Assembly (NCBI RefSeq): GCF_000835495.1
Contig: NW_015622543.1
Location: 1,782,239 to 1,846,238, forward strand
Direction of reading: 5' to 3'
Length of the DNA stretch: 64,000 nucleotides
Source of the DNA: Cladophialophora immunda
Lineage: Eukaryota > Ascomycota > Eurotiomycetes > Chaetothyriales > Herpotrichiellaceae
The number at the start of each line of letters is the position of its first letter. Positions within the stretch are counted from its first letter, which is position 1. Position numbers and translations under genes: made by a program. Shown here piece after piece: positions 22,892 to 32,461 of the stretch. The notes under the pieces are model-generated. The model had not been told where the DNA came from and made no database searches. It saw nothing but the letters and a program-made list of their open reading frames with translations.

Positions 22892-24409
22892 TTTTCCCAT
22901 TACACCTTGAATTCTAGGTCAATACGAAGACCGGATACCTGTTCAACTCGATTGAACTCGTCACAGCAGGTTCGATCGCTTTCTCTCTTTGGCTGGGGCT
23001 CTAGCAAGCCCTCCGGCGAAGTTGAACACCCTTCCTCCCAATCGACTCCTCCTTCACCAGCATCAGAGTCCACTGCGCAAGCTTCAGCGCTCCCGTCGCA
23101 ACCGACAATTGAATCAACACGGACAGTCAAGGCCTCGCACTCCACCTCGGACGCTGCTGACCCGTCAATTGCGAACGTAGTCGAATCAGACGCTCTGCAA
23201 AAGGTGGAAAAGTCAGTTCTGCAGTCTCAAGAAAGTACATCCGCAGTAGGCGCGGCAGCCGGTGACACACCGGACCTAGCCAGTGTCCCAGAAGGCTTAG
23301 GATACTTGAAAGATGTCTGTGGCCTAGATTTTGGCACGGGTCCGACTGCTCTCATGCAGTTCTGTCTGGAGCATATCCATGTCACTGGCGGATTGTCCTG
23401 GACGGCGTCGATATTAGCCCTTGTGCTGCTCATCCGAGGTTCAATCCTTCCTTTTGCAATCTCGGCGTCAGACATGACTGCCAAATTCCAAGAAATCAGC
23501 CCCATGATAAGACAAATACAAGCAAGGAGTCAAGAGGCTTTGGCAAACCATGATCGCACGGCGGTTTTGGAGGCACAGATGCAAATGAGAGAGCTCAGGA
23601 AAGACGCCAAACTCTCTTTCACCAAGATGTTCCGGCCGATATTATTTCAGATCCCGCTCGGTTATGGAGCATGGAATCTTCTGAGGAGCTGCTCGCAGTT
23701 ACCCGTGCCAGCTTTCGAGGCCGAACACTTCCTGTGGCTAAGTAACATTGCCGTGACTGATCCAATCTATATCTTGCCTATAACTACCGCAGCACTTACA
23801 TGGGTCAACCTAGCTACCACTCAAAGATCCCAGGGTGGGCAGTCTCAGCTCCCCGGTATGGGAGTGGTGCGAAACATTATTCCTCTCATCACGGGTGGCT
23901 TCCTTGCATTCCAACCAGCCTCCGTTCAGATCTATTTCTTGATCAACAGCTTTTTCACCCAGCTACAAGTTACCGCGCTGCAGAGCGCGTCTTTCAGACG
24001 TCTTCTGAAGTTGACCCCGCTGCCGCACCAGAGATCCGCGTCAGATACCACCACTCCATATTCACGGATGAACGTCCAGCCGACCGTGATCACTACTACT
24101 GCTCGAACCACCACTGCTGCGCCTGAGCCAACTCCTACAGCAGATCGCAGTCTCATCGACAAGGGGGTTGATTCGGTGAAATCCATGGGGAAGAAGGCGT
24201 GGCAGAACGTTTCCGGTTCCTCCAAAGAACAGATGGAAAAGAAAATGAAAGAAAAGCAATTGGAAAAGCAAAAGGATGCTGCAGCAAGGTACGAGGCCCA
24301 GCGAAGGCAGGACCTAGAGATCCAGCGATCATACCGGAACGCCGTCGCGAGCGGGCAAGTCCCTAACCCGGGTTCAGCGTCAACTCCAAAAGGAAGGGGC
24401 GAGAAGTGA
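22892..24409 (+). CDS. oxa1: Mitochondrial inner-membrane insertase Oxa1 (5' exon unresolved)
   Basis: The main exon encodes 505 residues and has no in-frame ATG near its start, so a first exon lies upstream and the coordinates here are 5'-partial. The encoded part begins with an Arg/Ser-rich matrix-targeting stretch (LNSRSIRRPDTCSTRLNSS). The YidC/Oxa1 core follows (TGGLSWTASILALVLLIRG, with further membrane segments around FQIPLGYGAWNLL, DPIYILPITTAALTW and NIIPLITGGFLAFQPAS). The C-terminus is a charged coiled coil (KEQMEKKMKEKQLEKQKDAA), as used by Oxa1 to hold mitochondrial ribosomes. Oxa1 inserts mitochondrially encoded and some imported proteins from the matrix side. The coiled tail favours Oxa1 over the paralogue Cox18. 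It is the third neighbouring gene with an organelle or protein quality-control role. Confidence 0.88.
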   Translation, partial: FSHYTLNSRSIRRPDTCSTRLNSSQQVRSLSLFGWGSSKPSGEVEHPSSQSTPPSPASESTAQASALPSQPTIESTRTVKASHSTSDAADPSIANVVESDALQKVEKSVLQSQESTSAVGAAAGDTPDLASVPEGLGYLKDVCGLDFGTGPTALMQFCLEHIHVTGGLSWTASILALVLLIRGSILPFAISASDMTAKFQEISPMIRQIQARSQEALANHDRTAVLEAQMQMRELRKDAKLSFTKMFRPILFQIPLGYGAWNLLRSCSQLPVPAFEAEHFLWLSNIAVTDPIYILPITTAALTWVNLATTQRSQGGQSQLPGMGVVRNIIPLITGGFLAFQPASVQIYFLINSFFTQLQVTALQSASFRRLLKLTPLPHQRSASDTTTPYSRMNVQPTVITTTARTTTAAPEPTPTADRSLIDKGVDSVKSMGKKAWQNVSGSSKEQMEKKMKEKQLEKQKDAAARYEAQRRQDLEIQRSYRNAVASGQVPNPGSASTPKGRGEK

Positions 24410-25135
24410 GAACAGCGTTGTTTTGACGAATAGATTGCCGGGGATATTACAAGATCAACCACACTTGTGGTTCCATCTAGAAAAAGCGCGGTTTTCGTCT
24501 GCAAGCGATGGCCGCCAGCCTCGGGTTGTATCGTTTATTCTGCCACTACACGCTCAAGGGTCGGTCTTCACGAACAGCGAGAACACCAAAAGACGTCAAA
24601 AGAAATCTTGGAGCGATAAAGCGACATGTCAGATGGATGTACAGGAAACCAAGGGCAGGCGCACTCGATTCCCCAATATTCACTTTTGACATGTGTATTA
24701 GAACTCTCACCGATGGGCACACCGGGCTTTGCAGGCTGCAAGGTGTCCAGATTTTATGGCTGCCCCTTGTAGGTTGATGCCCGGGTGTATGTATAACTCA
24801 ACCTACGACTCTCAAGTGCAAAGGATTGTTGGAAAAGAAGCCACATGAAAATCGGTCTGAAAGACATATTCTTGTACAACGTTCGTGTCGCATAGCGAGG
24901 GATATAGGGAGTACTTGAATCCAAACAAAAGCCTCATCTCTCCTCCAAAGCCCCCTTGCATGCTCAGCCTCGTCCGCATGATTCGTCCTCAACCTGCAGC
25001 CTCTATTTCCGACAAGACTTGGTATGTATAAGCAAGTCAGTCACACCCCCTCCACAGGTTTCGTCATTACGGCTTTCCGATTTTTGGTGGATTCTCTGTT
25101 TTTGCCTTGTCCTTTTTCTGCTGCCTCTCGCGCTC
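24410..25135. other. Convergent intergenic region
   Basis: Between the ends of oxa1 (plus) and the ThDP enzyme gene (minus). It should hold both 3' untranslated regions; no gene is supported. Confidence 0.5.
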
Positions 25136-27152
25136 TCAATGCCCGTTGGCAACGCCATTGCCGTTCTTGTCGTCACTACCCTGCTCGCGGTAGTACGGCC
25201 TGGGCACGTTGTCGTAGTAGGGGACGACGATCCAGTTCTTGTCGTCGGTCTTGCCGACCATGCTCTTGGTGACCTCGGTGACGGGGTCGCGCGAGACGAT
25301 GCAGTTGAGCAGGCCGGGCCGGTCCTGGGCGGTGAGGGCGCGGACGCCGGCGCGGACCTCGTCGAGCGACGCCTGCGCGATGGCGCCCTGGCAGTTGAAG
25401 CCCTGGGCGACGAGGTCGTAGCGGCAGCTGGGGGACAGGCTGGAGACGGCGCGCGTGGGGTCGGCGTCGGCGTACAGCAGGTCCTGGCCCGCGACGGACA
25501 TGCCCCAGAAGAAGTTGTTGAAGACGACGGTGACGATGCGGAGGTGGTGGCGCGCGTACGTGTCCAGCTCCTGGATGTGGAAGCCCGCGCTGCCGTCGCC
25601 GTGCAGGTTGACCACCAGCCGGTCCGGGCATGCCAGCGCCGCGCCCATCGAGTACCCCCAGCCGTTGCCCAGGAAGCCCAGGTAGCCCGTCGCCACCAGC
25701 GCGGTGGCCGGGCGCGCGCGCTCCAGGTGCTCCATCGCCCACACGCCGGCCTCGCCGCCGTCCATGATGACGATGGCGTCCGCCGGCAGCGACTCCATGA
25801 TGGCCTGCATCGCGAAGTACGGGTGCAGGCGCCCGTCGGGCCGCACGACCGCGTCCGCGGCGTACTGCGTCTTCATGGTCTTGACGGCGTGGATCGCCTC
25901 GAGCCAGGCCTCGTGCTTGTTCTGGCCCAGCGGGTTGCTGCCGCTGCCGCTGTCGTGCTGCACCTTGTCCAGCACCGCGGCGATGAACTTGGTCGCGTCC
26001 GCCACGATCCCCAGGTCCACCGCGTGCGACCTGCCGATCTCGCCGCCGTCCAGGTCGACCTGGACCAGCTTGCAGCCCGAGTTGGGCACGATGGCGCCCG
26101 ACCGCCCGCCCAGCAGGAACCCCGTGCGCGCGCCCAGCAGCAGCACAAAGTCGGCCTGCTGGCCCTGGGCGAAGCGCACCCGGGCCAGCGCACCCGAGTT
26201 GCCGCCCCGGAGCGGGTGGTCGAAGGGGATCGCAGGGCTGTACTTCTGCGAGTAGAAGACGGGCGTGTTGGTCGCCTCGGCCAGCCGCAGCAGGGGGCTG
26301 GTCTTGGGGGCGTTGCGGTCCGTGGTGCGCGCGGCGCCCGTGCCCACCACGATGGCTGGCCGGCTGGCCGCCTTCCAGAGCGCGAGCAGCTCGTCGACCG
26401 CGGCCGGGTCCGGGGCTGGCGACACCGCCGTCGGGCGCATGACCGAGCCGTAGGACAGCGCGTTCATGCGCGGCGGGTGGAACAGGATGTCGATGGGGAA
26501 GTCGACCACCACGGGGCCTGGAATGCCCGACATGGCCGTCTTGAACGCGTAGCTGACGATGCGCGGGATCTCCTCCACCGTCGTCACCCGGTGCGCGAAC
26601 TTGGTCAGCGGCTTGGCCAGGACCACCTGGTCGTGGAACCCCTGCAGGGAGTTCGTCTCGGCCTCGCGCAGCGGCGGCGACGATGTCACCATGAAGATGG
26701 GCGAGCGGTCCGCAAACGCGGTGGCGAGACCTGGGAGAGAGTTGGCGAACCTGCATCAAGACCCACGGGTCTCATATCAGTATGCTTTCCTTAATTTCAA
26801 GTGTCGTCGTCCATGTATATATGGAATATGGGCTCCGGGGAAGGGCGGAGGGCATCCATGTCCGGGACCACGCATATCAAACATACCCGCTGTTGGCAGT
26901 CACGAAGCAGCATCCCACTTTGCCCGAGAGTTTGGCATATCCCTCGGCCGCCTGGACGGCGGTGGTCTCGTGCCGGCTGTCGATGAGTCTGATGCCGGCC
27001 AGTTGACAGCCGATCAAGAAGGCGTCGAGATGGCCGCCGTGCAGACCAAACGAGACCTCGACGCCCAGCTGCGCCAGGCTCTGCGCCACCAGGTCACCAC
27101 CGAGGAAGTCTCGCTTCTCCGGGATCTTCCATTTCAACTGCTGGTCGGCCAT
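25136..27152 (-). CDS. ThDP-dependent C-C lyase/carboligase, benzaldehyde-lyase-like
   Basis: Two exons (27152-26887 and 26750-25136) encode 626 residues with the three-domain fold of the acetolactate synthase/2-hydroxyacyl-CoA lyase superfamily. The N-terminal Pyr domain has FGLHGGH (residues 35-41) and the activating Glu at 62 in RHETTAVQAAEGYAK. The C-terminal PP domain has GDGS at 473-476 and the NN of the ThDP-Mg motif near 500. The FGLHGxH pair of histidines and the Gln after LQGFHD (about 130) match the active site of bacterial benzaldehyde lyase as I remember it, where they act on alpha-hydroxyketones. The alternatives are 2-hydroxyacyl-CoA lyase or an acetolactate-synthase-like protein. 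No mitochondrial leader or PTS1 signal is evident. The gene is very GC-rich in the third codon position and is divergent from a GST-like gene. Confidence 0.85.
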
Positions 27153-27888
27153 AGCTGGCGAAGTTTGTGTATCGATATGTAAGGTGGTCTAGAGGTTTGA
27201 GGGTCACCTTCTGCGAGGACAGGCCGTGCAGGCCTTGGGGGATGGGAAAAGGATTATAGAACCACTGCAACCTGCTATTTTGTTTACCTTGGGACTGGGT
27301 ACTTGCCAGGACCTACCTCTCCCCTGTTCTTATATATTTTATGCACCGAGAATAATTCCTTAACCACGGGATGTGTCTGAAACTCAACGCCTCTCGAGTC
27401 TCATCCGATGCGAATTGGCGTCCCCAGACGACTCGAGTCAAGCCCGTTGACCACGAGTCCCAGTTCCTCTCCACAGGTGCCGCAAATCCTTCTGCGGGGT
27501 TCTGGGATGCGACTGCGATGGCCTGACTCGTCCAAAACTGACTGTAGGGTTTGCCTGTGCTGGTGGTGTGCACGCCCAGCCCTTCCGAGGTTGCGTCTCG
27601 GGACGAAGATCTCAATGCGGGGAGGGAGGGAGGATGGTGTCGTCCTCGATCTGGGGTGGCAGCTGTACAGTCACCAAAGTCCCACTAATCTTCGCTAAGG
27701 CGCCACAGGGGAGGAGACTCGGCAGGAAGACGGTTTCTTGATAAGTTTGTCGGGCTGGTAGATTCTGGGGAAGTGGAGACTGTTCATGTTAATTGAGGTA
27801 ACGCGATAGACACTCTCGTCCGTGGCACGGAGAGATAGATCAGAGACACTTGGTATCAGAGGACTCGTGACTGACGACCAGAGCAATC
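27153..27888. promoter_or_regulatory. Shared divergent promoter region of ThDP enzyme and GST-like gene
   Basis: About 735 bases lie between the two start codons, with no gene visible. A TATATATTTTATG-type AT-rich stretch is seen near 27331-27344. Joint regulation is plausible from the arrangement but not shown. Confidence 0.45.
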
Positions 27889-28890
27889 ATGGCGCCGCCC
27901 ATCATTCTCTTCACCTACGACATTTCTGTCTTCGGCAGGAAGATGGACTGGTACTTTGCCCTGAGCGGCCTGAAGTACTTCCACTGCATCGTCCTCAACC
28001 GTCTCCCGCGTCCTGTCCTCGAAAAGCTCGGGATCCAGTACCGACGCATCCCCATCCTCGCCATCGGAAGAGACATATACTGCGACACGCGCCTCATCAT
28101 CGACAAGCTCGAAGAACTATTCCCCGCGTCGAGGATAGGCGGGAAGAGCCCCTTTGAGAAGGGGCTGGGCCATCTGTTCGAGAACTGGCTCATCGACGGA
28201 GGCCCGTTCTGGCGGACCGCCGGCCTGATCCCCCCGACGGCCGAGGTCGTGCACGACAAGGCGTGGCTGCAGGACCGGGCCAACATGTCCGGGCGGACCT
28301 TTGACCTGGAGACGCTGAAACAGGGCCGCCCCGAGGCCCTGGCCCACGCGCGCATGTACTTCCACCTGATGGAGAACGAGCTGCTGGCCGACGGGCGGGA
28401 CTACCTCCTCGACACCCCGGGGCCCACCCTCGCCGACATCCACGGCATCTGGACGTTCGACTGGACGCTCCAGGAGAGGATGCACATGTTCGAGTACCTC
28501 GAGAAGGACGTTGTCAGCGCGACGCTGTTTCCCAAGACGTTTGCCTACGTCGACCGCTTCCGCAAGGCCATGGCGGACAAGCAGGAGCAGAATGGCGCGC
28601 CGGCGGAGTTGTCGATCGAGGAGACCATCGACCGCATTCTCACTTCGGACTTCTTCGAGCCAGAGGGCGTCGTCGACCCGCTCGACCCGCTGAAACTGAA
28701 GAAGGGCCAAACGGTCGAGATTTTCCCCATCGAGTCTGGATTCACGCATCACGACAAGGGCGAGTTGGTCTCGATAGGCGTCAAGGAAGTGGTCATTTCG
28801 AGTAAACCAAACGTGGGCGAAGGGCGGCTCAGGTTGCATTTTCCTAGAGTGAACTTCAGGATCCAGCCGTTGGCAGAGTCGAGATTATAG
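27889..28890 (+). CDS. Glutathione S-transferase-like protein
   Basis: Single-exon gene of 333 residues. The first 80 residues form a thioredoxin-like GST N-terminal domain (IILFTYDISVFGRKMDWYFALSG, then RRIPILAIGRDIYCDTRLII, containing the cis-Pro before ILAIG and a D-T-R pair in place of the usual E-S for glutathione binding). A helical C-terminal domain follows (PFEKGLGHLFENW..., TLADIHGIWTFDWTL). The last 90 residues extend beyond a typical GST of about 220 and form a separate beta-rich tail. Such longer fungal GST-like proteins are common and usually uncharacterised. Its divergent placement beside the ThDP lyase suggests work on the same reactive carbonyl compounds, which is inference. 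Confidence 0.8.
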   Translation: MAPPIILFTYDISVFGRKMDWYFALSGLKYFHCIVLNRLPRPVLEKLGIQYRRIPILAIGRDIYCDTRLIIDKLEELFPASRIGGKSPFEKGLGHLFENWLIDGGPFWRTAGLIPPTAEVVHDKAWLQDRANMSGRTFDLETLKQGRPEALAHARMYFHLMENELLADGRDYLLDTPGPTLADIHGIWTFDWTLQERMHMFEYLEKDVVSATLFPKTFAYVDRFRKAMADKQEQNGAPAELSIEETIDRILTSDFFEPEGVVDPLDPLKLKKGQTVEIFPIESGFTHHDKGELVSIGVKEVVISSKPNVGEGRLRLHFPRVNFRIQPLAESRL

Positions 28891-29173
28891 CGAATGAGCC
28901 GTGCTCATGATTAGGGATAATTTGGATCGATGATCGAATAGACAGCCGTGGGTGCGTTGTCTCAACTTGGCAGCTGATAAGAGACTGCTGTCATCCCGAC
29001 ATATATCAGCATCTTCAGACGGATGCAGATCCACGCGAGGGCCTCGACATGTTGGGACGCATATCCATTGCATGCTACTGGCACGATGGTTTTACATAGA
29101 TCCGCCACATTCACGTCTGTTGGTACAATCGGATTGCCTCGCAGAGACGTGCAAAGCCGCTGTCAAAAGCAAC

Positions 29174-30450
29174 CTACCATGCGGTGTAACCTCCATCAAT
29201 AACGAGCTGGGAGAAAGGAGTCAGTGGGTGAATTCGTTACGGGCCACACTCTACGACTCACATTCGAGCCAGTCATAAAAGAGCTCGCATCGCTTAGACA
29301 AAACAAAGCTGCCCCTCTGTATTCCGCGGGTGTCGATATGCGTCCCAGCTTCGAGTCGATGTTAGTAACAGGTGGTATCAGCGAGCGCGATCTTACCATA
29401 TTCTCTTTCTCCCAAAGCTCCTTCAACTGGGGGTCATCCTCAAAGTTCTTCCGAACCATCGGGGTCATGATATTTCCTGCCATGCCAAAAGCGTTAGGTG
29501 GGAAAGAAAAGCGCGATACCCCTGAAATACGCACCGGGACACAAAGCATTGACGCGGATAGGCTTCCCATTGACGATTTTTCCCCATTCCATCGCCAGAG
29601 ACCGGGCCAGCTGGCAGACAGCGGCCTTGCTAGAATTGTAAACCGACGAGTTGAAACCTTTGTTGGCGACCATCCCGCTCATGGAGGCGACAAGTAAGAT
29701 AGAGCCACTGCAGTTGTATTTGATCATTTGTCGCGCGCAGCTGACGGCCGAGCAGTAGACTCCTTTGTAGTTGATGTTCATCATCTCCTCGATCTTCTCC
29801 GGCGTGTAGTCGAGCGCCGGTGTCACATTCTGCACTCCGGCGGCAGCAATCAAGCCATCCAGTCGATTATGGTGCGTGGCGATTTCCTCGATCACCCGGT
29901 CTAGATTGCCAGCCTCGCGGACGTCCACCTTGTCGTATTTCAAGGAGCCTCCATACTTGGGACCCAGGCGTTCCTGAACAGTGAAGAATTCCTTGTCGGG
30001 TTCCGGTAGCCGGTCGAGACAGTATACTAGGCACCCGACCAATGTCAACCGCGAGTCTCCAACTCAGGGCGTGTACTGACCTTGTCCTCCAGCTTCGATC
30101 AGGGCTTCCGACAAGGCCAAACCAAGTCCCCGCGCCCCGCCCGTGACCACGAACACTTTACCTTCCAGATCAAACTCTCGAAAGCGAAAGGGGGTGCGCT
30201 CGGGATCTGGTAGTTTCTCTTTGATTGAAGGAGCCTCGGCGCCGCCCTCTTTAGCCGCTTGTTTGGGCGATGAAGTACCAGAGCTGGTGCCCGCATAAGC
30301 AAATCGACTTCGTGAGAACTCTCGGTATTGTTGACAGGCAGATGGCGCTAGGGCTCGTCGAGATTTGCTATAGAATCTTGAAGTTGAACCTGCACCAGAT
30401 GTAAAGCTGCGACACGCCATTGGGCTGGCTCTAGACGAAATTAACGGCAT
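29174..30450 (-). CDS. Short-chain dehydrogenase/reductase with N-terminal targeting leader
   Basis: Five exons (30450-30081, 30026-29535, 29476-29397, 29348-29262, 29206-29174) encode 353 residues. The first 60 or so residues are rich in Arg/Ser/Ala and lack acids, like a mitochondrial presequence. The classical SDR domain follows: TGGARGLG at 103-110 (NAD(P) binding), IAAAGV in the NNAG position, a catalytic Ser around 238-240 and Y253-x3-K257. The C-terminal LVIDGGYTAW is typical. It resembles fungal polyol/sorbose or D-arabinitol 2-dehydrogenase-like SDRs, but the substrate cannot be set. All introns are 48-58 bases except the last (about 55), with GTCAGT, GTGCGT, GTAAGA and GTGAGT donors. 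The frame is open above the chosen ATG only through a non-ATG codon. Confidence 0.88.
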
Positions 30451-31109
30451 CGTGGAAAGTAATGGCACTGAAGGCTTTCACGGCGAGACGGAAACAACAA
30501 CAAAGTTGAAATGCCGAATTGTGGTGTGGTGTGCCGAAACAAGTATTTGTTATGCCCTGAACGAGGATCGCCGAAACGGCATGCCGAATAGTCAAAGCAT
30601 CTATCATCTTACAGGTTTTTGTAGACGAAGTGACGTTAGAGGGCAACGAGGGGCGGGGTTGACACGCAACATACCCACAGAAGTCGTGGCAATGATACAG
30701 AAGGCTGTTCTTCCGCTGGGTCGCGAAGAATTGCTGCTCGACTCAAACATTATACAATCGAACAACATCCGTGGCCATTGAGAAAAAGAATTGGAAGTGC
30801 TTCTGACGTGTTTTTATAACCATTGATATCATTCCCCAGTTTTGCTAGGTGATCTGTCGCGGCAGGACCAGCCGGGGTTCCTTCCGAAGCGCCTATCGGG
30901 TGGTTTCGTTGTTCGCCTGGCGATATCTGAATGGACCATCAGAGATCTTTTGGGTCGAGGATGAGCTCATGGCCTCTGGAGTGGCACTGATGTGGATGTG
31001 CTGATAAGCTGCTCAGATAGCGCTTCGGCTGGTCCACTCATCAGGCAATTGTTGGACCGTTGCGGTGTTGCTGCAGGGTGCTCTGGGACCGTTGAGGCTC
31101 TATCGCACG
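30451..31109. other. Intergenic region
   Basis: Upstream region of the dehydrogenase gene and 3' flank of the ceramidase gene. It may contain an unseen last exon of the ceramidase gene; otherwise nothing is recognised. Confidence 0.45.
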
Positions 31110-31993
31110 TTACGGGGACGAGTGTTCTTGGGTCAGGACCTTGGTCACCCGAATACAATAACCTGCTCCGAGAGCTGTTAGGATATGCCACCACCCATGC
31201 AGTTCCAGGGCAAAGGCAAGAGGGATCCCCAGCTGCTTTCTGGTCTCCCGTAGAGCGCCGCAATAAGCTGCGTCAATCACCCACACGACGAACCCCATGA
31301 GGAAGCACAAGCCGCCAACCCGGAATTGCTTGGTCCAATACCGCTTTTGCTCGCCTTTGAACCTGGTCCGGATCAGATACAATACTCTCGGCCAGATCGC
31401 GGTGACCAGGGCGATGAAGGTTGTGTTATGCAGCCACAGCTGATGGAGTGCGTAATGGTAGGCGCTGATGACCCCGAGAACAGCGGTCAGGCTCGAACCG
31501 AAGGCCAATTTGGCGGGTTTCGACCAGCCCAGGGTGTACAACTCGTAGACGAGGGCGGCGCACACCCAGAACATGGACAGGTCGTCGCAGACCTGCGTCT
31601 CGTATTTCAGGGTGAGATGGAAGACCAGAGAGAAAACCCCGACAAAGAACAGAGCGAGGTTAGAGGGCTGGGTGAGCAAGCTCTCTCCAGGGAGCAGCGT
31701 TCGAAATGCCCAGTACACTGCAAGGCGAATAGTTAGCTGATGCTGGTACGATGGGACTCTCCATCTAGGCGGCGCACCGTATGCCAGATTCGTGAAGCTG
31801 TTGACGAATTCGCCGATGTAGAGAGTGACGGCGTAGTCTTCTTCACAAAAGCTGTGCGCCACGTCAGTCAGTCCACCATGAAGCCACCCACCATCGACAC
31901 TTCTCGAGAGACTCACTTGGCAACAGAAGTAGGAGGCCCCCAGTAGCCCAAGTGCGCCTTGTGATCGCCTGCGAAATTGCGTTCTAGGCCCAT
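31110..31993 (-). CDS. Alkaline ceramidase (Ypc1/Ydc1 family)
   Basis: Three exons (31993-31917, 31851-31778, 31717-31110) encode 252 residues. It hydrolyses (phyto)ceramide to a long-chain base and fatty acid in the ER/Golgi membrane and belongs to the CREST superfamily of seven-helix zinc hydrolases. Visible family marks are the N-terminal GYWGPPTSVANFCEEDY, then EFVNSFTN, the S-x3-F-H set (SLVFH) with the following Asp in CDDLSMFW, and the C-terminal HGWWH that supplies two zinc-binding histidines. Splice sites are GTGAGT/CACAG and GTGCGC/GCAG. Yeast homologues are about 315 residues; this model ends only about 25 residues after HGWWH, so a final intron and exon downstream of about 31150 may be missing, or the tail is short. 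Confidence 0.87.
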
Positions 31994-32461
31994 GATGCGA
32001 TGGATGCTGATGTCTCCAAAGAGCTTTCGCCAAGAAGAAAAGCGGTCAAGGTGTCAAAAGTCTACAAGGAACAAGCAATGCGTCAGGCAGCACAATGTCT
32101 TACCCACAAACGCCACATATACAGAGAAAGATAGACGATTACGCCATGTGAAGGAAAAAGATGGATTTTATAAAGAGTTGCTCCCTCCGGCTGCCGGCAC
32201 CAACCAACAATGGAGAAGATGCTTAGGCGACCCGATATTAATACGCACCGCCACGCCTTTTCAGCCGTACCTCGTATCTCGCAAGCTGTGCCGTTTCACT
32301 TTCTGACCGTCTGTCAGGCAACAACATCCATTATGCTTCATCGTGTTATGTTGGTACGACCCTGCTTAGGGCCATAGAACCATCTTCAGGACACTGATAC
32401 GTGGAATACCTGACGCTCCTTCACCGCTCGCTATGAACAGGCTCTCTGCTCCCTGTTGGGA
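31994..32461. other. Intergenic region
   Basis: Spacer between the start of the ceramidase gene and the end of the P450 gene, both minus strand. No gene is seen. Confidence 0.5.

Noticed and set aside
25176..26759. 527-codon minus-strand frame overlapping the ThDP gene
   Set aside because: Same strand but another frame; Arg/Gly/Ala-rich and without motifs, explained by high GC3.
24956..26794. 612-codon plus-strand open frame
   Set aside because: Antisense shadow of the GC-rich ThDP enzyme gene; composition is Val/Arg/Ala/His-rich with no domain, and the opposite strand has clear catalytic motifs.
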